Shown here one piece after another: positions 1 to 5,221 of a stretch of 5,221 nt of DNA (its first letter is position 1; the number at the start of each line of letters is the position of its first letter). Where the stretch lies: contig JAITVB010000116.1 in the NCBI GenBank assembly GCA_031286025.1, forward strand, positions 1-5,221, read 5' to 3'. A program made the position numbers and the translations under genes. The notes below the pieces were generated by a model. That model worked only from the letters and a program-made list of their open reading frames with translations. It searched no databases and was not told the DNA's origin. Source of the stretch: Rikenellaceae bacterium (GTDB lineage: Bacteria; Bacteroidota; Bacteroidia; Bacteroidales; Rikenellaceae).

Positions 1-149
1 TCCCCCGGCCGTATGGTGTTTGGTTGTTTTTCAGCGAACTTCAACACAATATCTTGCTGTTAGCGGCAGAAAAAATCTCTGTCTTTTTGACTCTGAATCC
101 ATTCGCTGTTGCAGAGAGGGTGTGGCGGATTTTCCTTCCGACTCTCCCC
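1..149. other. Non-coding downstream region, no gene seen
   Basis: This stretch follows the GH105 stop and reaches the window edge. Short open frames cross it on the plus strand but run into the antisense of GH105 and show no recognisable protein features. A T-tract on the minus strand (75-70) could be part of a terminator, but its supporting stem (113-118 with 76-81, about 6 bp) has a loop of over 30 nt. I see no tRNA-like or promoter structure I would defend. Confidence 0.55.
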
Positions 150-180
150 GCGCTTCGCCATGCGAAGCCTACGGAAGCGC
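150..180 (-). other. Overlapping inverted repeats at the GH105 stop codon
   Basis: A perfect 7-bp stem with a 3-nt loop (152-158 with 162-168) starts directly after the GH105 TAG. A second, competing 7-bp pairing (150-156 with 174-180) reaches back into the last GH105 codons and encloses the stop. No T-tract follows on the minus strand, so it is not a standard intrinsic terminator. It may pause, end or protect the 3' end of the message. A 6-T tract lies further down (75-70), with only a weak, long-looped hairpin before it. Confidence 0.35.
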
Positions 181-1374
181 CTCGACCTCAAGAGCGGCCA
201 TGATCAAGGGGCCTATGCCTTTGGCATCGTTGTCGCGGACGGTCGTGTTGATGTAGTAGTTGAACGTCCCGTCGCGGTAGGGATTTCCGCCCAGACCCGC
301 ACCGGCGCAACATTTGGTGAGCGACACGAGGCCCTGTTCGTCAACCGTCACGAATTTTTCAAGCAGGCCGTTGTAAGCTTTCATCGCCGGCGTGAGATAC
401 GATTGGGCGAGGTAGCCCTTGCGTACGCCCTTGAGCATGCCATAGGCAAACATCGAGGTGCCGGTCGTTTCAATATAGTTGCCATATTCACCGGGCAGAT
501 CCATCACCTGCCACCAACCGCCCGTTTCGGGATCCTGCTCGCGCACCAACACATCGGTGATCTTGTTGAATAGGCGGATCAGGCTGTCGCGCTTGGGTTG
601 GTCTTCCGGAATGTAATCCAATACGTCGACAACAGCCATATAATACCACCCCAGGCCGCGTCCCCACACGTGTTCGGACTGGCCGGTCACCGGATCGGCC
701 CAATCCATCTTCCTGCCCGCGGGCGAGTCGTCGAAGGCATGGCGATAGAGACCGTTCTTCGGGTCGTAAGTGCGTTCGGCAATCACAAAAAATTGGGTGA
801 ACACGTCGTCGAATTCCGACGGGTCGCCCCAACGCCGGATATACTCGGCATAGAGCGGATCGCCCATATAGACGCCGTCGAGCCACATCTGCATGGGATA
901 AATCTGCTTATGCCAGAACCCGCCCTGAGTGGTGCGGGGTTGCGAGCGCAACTGCGAACGCAGGGTGTCGAGCACCGTTTTGTAGCGCGGATCCTGCGTC
1001 TTATCATACAACGCGAAGAGGAACTTGCCCGGTTTCACATGGTCGAGATTGTAGTTGCTCAGGCGGTAGCCGTAAACCTGGCCGTTGGCATCGATCAGCG
1101 TGTCGGCATAGGACTTCGCATAGTTGAAGTAGGTGTCGTTGCCCGTGCGGTCGTAGAGGCCCATAAAAGCTTCACAAACGAGGCCGTTGGTATAATTCCA
1201 TTTCTTCGAATCGACAAAGTCGAGGCGCGAGGGATCAGGGTTGCGGATCATCTCCGAGCGAGCGATGCGTTCCGACCACGGAAGCTTGTCGTCAACCAAC
1301 AGTTTCTGCTTGCAGGAAGTCAGGGCCAGCGCCGCCGAGGCAACCAGCACCAATGCCAGGGTTAGTTTTTTCAT
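169..1374 (-). CDS. GH105 unsaturated rhamnogalacturonyl hydrolase, lipoprotein
   Basis: 401 residues. GH105 enzymes (YteR/YesR type) remove the terminal 4,5-unsaturated galacturonic acid that pectate or rhamnogalacturonan lyases leave on oligosaccharides, by hydrating its double bond. The N terminus is a lipoprotein signal with lipobox L-T-S-C and Cys21 as the lipid-bearing residue. The following K-Q-K is basic rather than the acidic stretch linked to surface export in Bacteroidetes, so a periplasm-facing anchor is a reasonable guess. The rest reads as an (alpha/alpha)6 barrel. Hallmarks are W-L-D-G-V-Y-M-G-D-P (164-173), where Asp166 matches the proposed catalytic Asp of YteR, then R-H-A-F-D (211-215) and H-V-W-G-R-G-L-G-W-Y (235-244). 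The family-like C-terminal stretch L-T-K-C-C-A-G-A-G-L-G-G is at 352-363. Length is normal and the gene is intact. The leader before the ATG is A-rich without a Shine-Dalgarno. It lies 40 bp after GH28, so the two are surely one transcript. Confidence 0.94.
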   Translation of the reverse strand: MKKLTLALVLVASAALALTSCKQKLLVDDKLPWSERIARSEMIRNPDPSRLDFVDSKKWNYTNGLVCEAFMGLYDRTGNDTYFNYAKSYADTLIDANGQVYGYRLSNYNLDHVKPGKFLFALYDKTQDPRYKTVLDTLRSQLRSQPRTTQGGFWHKQIYPMQMWLDGVYMGDPLYAEYIRRWGDPSEFDDVFTQFFVIAERTYDPKNGLYRHAFDDSPAGRKMDWADPVTGQSEHVWGRGLGWYYMAVVDVLDYIPEDQPKRDSLIRLFNKITDVLVREQDPETGGWWQVMDLPGEYGNYIETTGTSMFAYGMLKGVRKGYLAQSYLTPAMKAYNGLLEKFVTVDEQGLVSLTKCCAGAGLGGNPYRDGTFNYYINTTVRDNDAKGIGPLIMAALEVEALP

Positions 1375-1385
1375 CGTTTTATTTT

Positions 1386-1402
1386 TAGTGGGGTTGGGTT
1401 GG
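1386..1402 (-). repeat. Leader motif copy 2, upstream of GH105
   Basis: On the minus strand this reads CCAACCCAACCCCACTA, 14 of 17 identical to the esterase leader copy. Here it ends 11 nt before the ATG and is followed by an A-rich run, so spacing to the start codon differs between the copies. The C-rich core stands out in an otherwise A/T-rich leader. The GH28 leader lacks it. Confidence 0.45.
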
Positions 1403-1414
1403 TGTTGTAAAAAA

Positions 1415-2983
1415 TTATTTCGGCAGTTTCACATTGATCGTCAGCGAGCCTTCAACCACAAACGGATCTTGTGAGCCGGGAGCAACCTTTAGGCCGGTGG
1501 CATCAACGTTTTTCGAGTTATTGATCCTCAATACCGGGCCCTGTTTCGGCAAGACGGTCACATTCTTGAACGTAACGCCGTCCGAGTCGTTCATCACAAT
1601 CCCGGCGTTGCTCCGGATCACGGCGTTCTCGACGCTCACGTTCTTGACGTTCATTTCGGGCAAGCCGTTGAAAAGCATGGCCGTAGCGGCACCGCGACAA
1701 GTGATGTTCTTCATGAAGATGTTGCGGAACTGTGGAGTGCCTTCGCTCACTTCAGGAACGGTAGCGCTACGTTGGCCGTAGTAAAGGTCGAAAAGGACGG
1801 CTTGGGTCGGGATGTCGGTCATGTCGATGTTTTCGATCCAGATGTTTTCGACCAGACCGCCGCGTCCGCGAGTGGTTTTAAAACGCAGGCCGACGTCGGT
1901 GCCCATGAAGGTACAGTTGCGCACCCACACGTTGTTCACGCCGCCCGACATTTCGCTGCCGATCACGAAGCCACCGTGGCCGTGGTAGACGATGCAGTTG
2001 TCGATGATCATGTTCTTGGTCGGCATGCCGCGATCGCGCCCTTCCTGATCTTTGCCCGATTTGACGCAGATGGCGTCGTCGCCCACGTCGAAACTGCTGT
2101 TCACCACCAACACACCCGAACATGATTCGGCGTCGAGACCGTCACCGTTCTGCGAGTACCACGGGTTGCGGATCTTTACGTTGTCGAGGGTTAGGTTTTC
2201 GCACATCAGCGGGTGTACGTTCCATGCGGGCGAATTCTGGAAGGTAACGCCCTGCAGCAGGATGTTCCTGCACTCGATCAGGCTCACCATCACGGGGCGA
2301 TAATACGCTTTGTTGGCGTTCTGTTGGGCCGGAGTGAGTTGGCTCAGTTCGGTGGGACGTCCACCGCCGTCGACACGGGCGTAGGTATCGCGGGCTCCGT
2401 CTGTCGGGAACCACATGTTGCCTTGGGCGTTGACCGAACCGCCGCTGCGCAGGAGTTGATTCCACTGGTTATTGGTCATTTTTTCCTTTTTCACCGGGCG
2501 CCAGGCGTCGCCGTTGCCGTCGATGGTACCGTCGCCGGTGATGGCGATGTTTTTCGCCCCCTTAGCCGTGATGGGCGAGGTGGCTTTGATCGCTTTCCAA
2601 CCTTCGAAGTTGGTTTCGATCAGGGGGTATTCGTCAAGATCGTCGCTGAAGAGGATCAGGGCGCCGGCATCGAGGTGGAGGTTGATATTGTCTTTGAGGA
2701 TGATGGGGCCGGTGATCCAGATACCGCGGGATACGACGAGTTTGCCGCCACCTTTGGTCGCGAGGGCGTCGATGGCTTTGGCAAAGGCGGCGGTGTTTGA
2801 GGCGAGGCCGTCGCCTACGCCGCCGTGGGCGGTAATGTTCTCTGTGTTGTCGGGAAAAGAGGGCTGTATTACTTTGTTCATTTTGAAGGGGAGTCCTTCG
2901 TAGTACCTGTCATAGGCCTTGTCCTGGGCACGGAGGGTGATGGCCAAGACCATCGTCACCACAAAAAAAAGTGTTTTTTTCAT
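1415..2983 (-). CDS. Exported GH28 family glycoside hydrolase (polygalacturonase / rhamnogalacturonan hydrolase)
   Basis: 522 residues from the chosen start. GH28 enzymes hydrolyse alpha-1,4 galacturonic acid linkages in homogalacturonan or galacturonic acid-rhamnose linkages in rhamnogalacturonan, using an inverting mechanism on a right-handed parallel beta-helix. Residues 1-20 are a signal peptide (M-K-K-T, hydrophobic core, L-R-A-Q end). Beta-helix repeats run from about 50 to 515. The four family motifs are present in order: N-G-D-G-L-D (279-284, Asp281), G-D-D (301-303, Asp302/303), G-H-G (335-337, His336) and R-F-K (367-369). The first motif has Gly where the textbook motif has Thr. An insert of about 65 residues (160-225) precedes the catalytic core. 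The frame stays open upstream to an ATG at 3076, and another ATG lies at 3004, but only the ATG at 2983 puts the signal peptide at the N terminus. GH105 follows after 40 bp. Homogalacturonan versus rhamnogalacturonan specificity cannot be decided by eye. Confidence 0.93.
   Translation of the reverse strand: MKKTLFFVVTMVLAITLRAQDKAYDRYYEGLPFKMNKVIQPSFPDNTENITAHGGVGDGLASNTAAFAKAIDALATKGGGKLVVSRGIWITGPIILKDNINLHLDAGALILFSDDLDEYPLIETNFEGWKAIKATSPITAKGAKNIAITGDGTIDGNGDAWRPVKKEKMTNNQWNQLLRSGGSVNAQGNMWFPTDGARDTYARVDGGGRPTELSQLTPAQQNANKAYYRPVMVSLIECRNILLQGVTFQNSPAWNVHPLMCENLTLDNVKIRNPWYSQNGDGLDAESCSGVLVVNSSFDVGDDAICVKSGKDQEGRDRGMPTKNMIIDNCIVYHGHGGFVIGSEMSGGVNNVWVRNCTFMGTDVGLRFKTTRGRGGLVENIWIENIDMTDIPTQAVLFDLYYGQRSATVPEVSEGTPQFRNIFMKNITCRGAATAMLFNGLPEMNVKNVSVENAVIRSNAGIVMNDSDGVTFKNVTVLPKQGPVLRINNSKNVDATGLKVAPGSQDPFVVEGSLTINVKLPK
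2963..2980 (-). repeat. A7/T8 inverted homopolymers at the start of GH28
   Basis: Immediately after the GH28 start codon the coding strand has seven A, then CAC, then eight T, encoding K-K-T-L-F-F of the signal peptide. The tracts are complementary and could form a weak A-U hairpin right at translation initiation. Each is also long enough to be slippage-prone, and a one-base change would put the gene out of frame near its start. The frame as given is intact. AAA and TTT codons are normal in signal peptides, so this may be incidental. Confidence 0.35.
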
Positions 2984-3018
2984 ATCAATTATGTTTAAAG
3001 TCATTCTCTCAAAGTCGT

Positions 3019-3052
3019 CCGGGAAAACAAAGTTTTCTCGGATTTTTTTTTT
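3019..3052 (+). terminator. Intrinsic terminator facing right (plus strand), antisense to the operon
   Basis: Read on the plus strand, 3019-3028 pairs with 3032-3041 over 10 bp (one G-U wobble at 3022/3038) around an AAA loop. A single A and then ten T (3043-3052) follow. This is a textbook stem plus T-tract. Read on the minus strand, the wobble becomes an A-C mismatch and the tract of A precedes the hairpin, so it is not a terminator for the operon. No plus-strand gene ends here. If real, it would end an antisense transcript running under GH28. A chance AT-rich hairpin in the GH28 leader is the alternative. Confidence 0.45.
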
Positions 3053-3055
3053 GCA

Positions 3056-3116
3056 CCGTTGGCCCAAAGGCTGCATGAAGCCTTAACGGGTTCTCTCCGC
3101 CCGTTAGCGGAGAGAA
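3056..3116 (-). promoter_or_regulatory. Structured RNA element between the esterase and GH28 with alternative pairings
   Basis: It begins about 10 nt after the esterase stop. A perfect 10-bp stem (3107-3116 with 3091-3100) has a 6-nt loop. The loop plus one stem base (3100-3106) is exactly complementary to the 7 nt just past the stem (3084-3090). Those 7 nt can instead pair, over 5 bp, with 3056-3060, closing a second hairpin with a 6-bp stem (3067-3072 with 3079-3084). Loops linking the first stem to the loop-tail pairing are about zero length, so the two probably exclude each other rather than forming a true pseudoknot. No U-run follows in the reading direction; there is an A-run at 3043-3052. 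So it is not a classic terminator for the esterase. It may be a processing, stability or attenuation element. The pairings are seen in the sequence; the function is inferred. Confidence 0.5.
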
Positions 3117-3125
3117 GCTTATCTT

Positions 3126-5147
3126 CTACCGGTCGACCGTCACATCTACCTTGCGATTTTTGAGCGCAGTCACCAGATCGGGCAAATCATACTGCAGGGC
3201 CGCCCCCGGCACGATATAGCTGATCGTTTCCCACATCGTCGGGTTGTCGAGAATCACTTTCCAACTCGGCACGGTGGTTTTGAGCTTCATCGTCCCCACC
3301 CGGGTATCGAGGATCGCGGCATGCAGGGCCGGTGCCACGCATTTGCCGTAAGCCTCGATCGTGATCGGATGGCCCTTGAACCGTAGTTCGGCCGACGCAT
3401 ACTCGATCAACATCAGAAGGTCTTTGGCCCGCTGCGCCACGACCGATTCACCGAGGTGCAGCGCCACCATCGCATTGGTATATTCCGAGTTATAGTATTT
3501 GAGGTCGTTGCGGGACAACGGACGTCCGTCGGGCGCCAGCTTATCGGTCGTTTCGCCCAAGCCGCGCAGGTCGGCGGCGATGACGATGCTGCCTCCTGAG
3601 GCCATCAGGTCGAGTTCATACGTGCCGGCAGCAAACTTGGCCTTGCCTTCGTCGTGGGTAAAAATGACCACCGGCGCATCGGCCTTGATCTGATTAGGGA
3701 CGAAGACCAGGCACGGAATCGGCGTTTCGTCCTCAGCGTGGATGATCAGTTTCTCGATCTTGTAGTTGCCGCCCGACAGCGTGCTACGCACCGACTCGGG
3801 ACGGATCGGTGCCAACGGCGCGATACGGGCGGTATTACGCACGATCCGCTGCTGCTCAGCCACCGGCTTGCCGGCAAAGGCGGTACGAGTCGGGGCTGCC
3901 TTCGTCCAAAGGGCCTCGTTACGCTTCGGGATAAACATTTCGCTAGCATAGAACTGGCTCAGGTTACCGGTCGTGGTGACGTTCATCTTCGCCACGTCGA
4001 CCGGGGTGAAGGCGTGGCCTGCCACTAACGTCCGGTTGCCACCGACCAGGTATTTCAAGAACCAGTTCATCATCACCTCCCGCTTGTCCGTCGGGTAGAC
4101 GTGGCCGTCGTCGCCGAAATACATTGTGATCTGTTCCCTCTTGCCATAGGCGTTGTAAAGGTTCTGCAATTCGCGGTAAGACACCTCGGCGCCGATGCGG
4201 TCGACGATGTCGTAGTTGCCGCCGATGATGGCCACCGGTTTCGGCGCGACAGCGGCAATGAAATCGGCCTCTTCGAGCAACGCGGCCCCTTCGCCGGGAA
4301 TATGTTGGCAACCGTCGGCCGCCCCTCCGGTTTCGATCGCACGGCGGCGTTGGGTGAAGAATCCGCCCACACCGGCCGCTTTCACACGGTCGTCATAGGA
4401 GAGAAGGTAGCACGATTGCGTTCCCCCGCCCGAAAAGCCGAAACAACCGATGCGGTTCTCATCGACTTCGGGACGCGAAACGAGATAATCGATCCCGCGG
4501 GTGTTATCCCACAGTTCGTCCTTCACAGTGCCTTGCCCGAGCAGGATCGAGTTCGTGTTGAGAAGCGTATGTTCGGTCGTGCCGCCGCGGGCCTGCGGAT
4601 TGCCATGGGCGTCGATCAACTGCATCCGTTCGCCTTGCGACACGGGATCGATACACATCATGATCATTCCGTTGGCCGTGTAAAGCGCACCGCTGTTCTG
4701 TTCGCCGACCGAGTTCTTGCCCATCGGTCCGTGGCCGCACAGCACCACCACGGCAGGATATTTCCCGGCCTTTTTCGGGCGGTAGAGCGTCGCCGTCACG
4801 TGACGGTCGGGCGAACTTTCGTAAAGGATGTTTTCCATCATAAAGCTACCCATATCGTAGGTCGCGGTCACCTTGGCGTTGAGCGGCGTTTTTTCGGGCA
4901 TCGCACCCAGAATGTCAAGGTAGCCCTGCTTGGCGCGGGCGCTGTAAGCCCTGGCCTTTTCAAGAGTTACGGGGGTATGGAAAACGCTATCGCGAGGCCC
5001 ATACTGAACATACATCCGGTGAACCAGATAACGGTAATACATCTCGTTCTGGGCGAACGAAAGCACATTATACTCGGTCTGAGCCGAAGCCGCTTTTCCG
5101 AAAGTGAGCAAGGCTGCCGCGAGCAACAGGGCGCGGATTGATTTCAT
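3126..5147 (-). CDS. Exported two-domain alpha/beta-hydrolase, putative carbohydrate (acetyl) esterase
   Basis: 673 residues. Residues 1-22 form a type I signal peptide: basic start, Leu/Ala-rich core, cleavage probably after A-S-A, so the enzyme is exported to the periplasm or beyond. Domain 1 (about 90-370) is a complete alpha/beta-hydrolase of acetyl-xylan-esterase/dienelactone-hydrolase type. It shows an oxyanion-side C-G-H-G (137-140), nucleophile elbow G-F-S-G-G with Ser239, a probable acid Asp313 in G-N-Y-D, and His349 in D-D-G-H. Domain 2 (about 455-673) repeats the fold, with a strand-turn at V-I-F-T-H-D (494-499), but has G-K-C-V-A (601-605) where G-x-S-x-G is expected. It also ends right after Y-D-L-P-D-L and one further strand, so no catalytic His follows; it is probably non-catalytic. 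Next to GH28 and GH105, deacylation of pectin or rhamnogalacturonan is the likely role (inference); the substrate cannot be read from sequence. The start is set by the signal peptide, and TAG is followed at once by a hairpin. Confidence 0.88.
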   Translation of the reverse strand: MKSIRALLLAAALLTFGKAASAQTEYNVLSFAQNEMYYRYLVHRMYVQYGPRDSVFHTPVTLEKARAYSARAKQGYLDILGAMPEKTPLNAKVTATYDMGSFMMENILYESSPDRHVTATLYRPKKAGKYPAVVVLCGHGPMGKNSVGEQNSGALYTANGMIMMCIDPVSQGERMQLIDAHGNPQARGGTTEHTLLNTNSILLGQGTVKDELWDNTRGIDYLVSRPEVDENRIGCFGFSGGGTQSCYLLSYDDRVKAAGVGGFFTQRRRAIETGGAADGCQHIPGEGAALLEEADFIAAVAPKPVAIIGGNYDIVDRIGAEVSYRELQNLYNAYGKREQITMYFGDDGHVYPTDKREVMMNWFLKYLVGGNRTLVAGHAFTPVDVAKMNVTTTGNLSQFYASEMFIPKRNEALWTKAAPTRTAFAGKPVAEQQRIVRNTARIAPLAPIRPESVRSTLSGGNYKIEKLIIHAEDETPIPCLVFVPNQIKADAPVVIFTHDEGKAKFAAGTYELDLMASGGSIVIAADLRGLGETTDKLAPDGRPLSRNDLKYYNSEYTNAMVALHLGESVVAQRAKDLLMLIEYASAELRFKGHPITIEAYGKCVAPALHAAILDTRVGTMKLKTTVPSWKVILDNPTMWETISYIVPGAALQYDLPDLVTALKNRKVDVTVDR

Positions 5148-5163
5148 AGTCAGGTTGGGTTAG
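5147..5163 (-). repeat. Leader motif copy 1, upstream of the esterase
   Basis: On the minus strand this 17-nt stretch reads CTAACCCAACCTGACTA and its last base is the A of the esterase ATG. It matches the copy in front of GH105 at 14 of 17 positions, with the core AACCCAACC identical. It stands where a ribosome-binding site would be and has no Shine-Dalgarno character. Its role is unknown; it may be a translation-enhancing leader or an RNA-binding site. Confidence 0.45.
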
Positions 5164-5176
5164 GTTTATTTGGGAG

Positions 5177-5184
5177 ACAAGATA
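5177..5184 (-). promoter_or_regulatory. Weak candidate -7 box for the esterase/operon promoter
   Basis: The minus strand reads TATCTTGT about 30 nt before the esterase ATG, resembling the Bacteroidetes -7 consensus TAnnTTTG at 4 of 6 fixed positions. A matching -33 TTTG at the usual spacing is not visible. It would suit an operon promoter because no other gene lies between it and the window edge, but the match is poor and transcription could begin further upstream. Confidence 0.2.
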
Positions 5185-5221
5185 CAAAAAAGAATGCAGG
5201 ATCGCACGCCGTTTTCCGAAA

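Noticed and set aside
19..57. Rightward promoter (TTTG at 19-22, TATCTTG at 50-56)
   Set aside because: Spacing is too long for Bacteroidetes -33/-7 elements and it would only drive antisense to GH105.
20..256. Small plus-strand gene at the window start
   Set aside because: It overlaps the 3' end of GH105 in antisense and has no protein features or leader.
598..1365. 255-codon open frame on the plus strand, antisense to GH105
   Set aside because: The opposite strand encodes a clear GH105 with its motifs intact; this frame shows no signal or family features.
2213..2800. 195-codon plus-strand open frame across GH28
   Set aside because: Antisense shadow of the GH28 beta-helix; low-complexity Gly/Val/Asp composition and no promoter.
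2984..3076. 31-residue N-terminal extension of GH28 from an upstream ATG
   Set aside because: It would bury the signal peptide and translate through the structured intergenic element. The ATG at 2983 gives a normal M-K-K-T signal peptide.
3053..3116. Intrinsic terminator of the esterase on the minus strand
   Set aside because: The stem is strong, but what follows in that direction is an A-tract, not a T-tract.
4101..5141. 346-codon open frame on the plus strand, antisense to the esterase
   Set aside because: It mirrors the codon bias of a well-supported gene in GC-rich DNA. The protein has no recognisable domain and is rich in Arg, His and Val as expected of antisense translation.

Overview
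The window looks like a fragment of a Bacteroidetes (Bacteroidales) chromosome. The three real genes carry Bacteroidetes-style signal peptides. None has a recognisable Shine-Dalgarno sequence; the two downstream starts have A/T-rich leaders instead. The enzyme families are those of glycan-utilisation loci in this phylum. Coding DNA is clearly GC-rich for the group, so an Alistipes-like or similar Rikenellaceae/Bacteroidales genome is possible. That genus guess is inference only; nothing in the window identifies a taxon.

All three genes lie on the minus strand and read right to left. From 5147 to 3126 there is an exported two-domain alpha/beta-hydrolase, probably a carbohydrate esterase. From 2983 to 1415 there is an exported GH28 polygalacturonase/rhamnogalacturonan hydrolase. 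From 1374 to 169 there is a lipoprotein GH105 unsaturated rhamnogalacturonyl hydrolase. The gaps are 142 bp (esterase to GH28) and 40 bp (GH28 to GH105). The last two genes are almost certainly co-transcribed and the first probably is.

The set fits one pathway, pectin and especially rhamnogalacturonan-I breakdown. The esterase would remove acyl decorations, GH28 would cut galacturonic acid linkages in the backbone, and GH105 would remove the terminal unsaturated uronic acid that polysaccharide lyases leave on oligosaccharides. No SusC/SusD pair, lyase or regulator is in view, so this is probably the interior or end of a larger locus.

Non-coding DNA holds the less expected signals. The 142-bp gap contains a strong hairpin whose loop can pair with sequence just downstream. 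It also contains a well-formed intrinsic terminator that points the wrong way, on the plus strand. The esterase and GH105 leaders share a 17-nt motif (14 of 17 identical). Positions 1-168 hold overlapping inverted repeats just after the GH105 stop but no convincing gene. I see no RNA gene, insertion sequence, CRISPR array or clear novel system. Most of the window is an ordinary pectin-degradation cassette.
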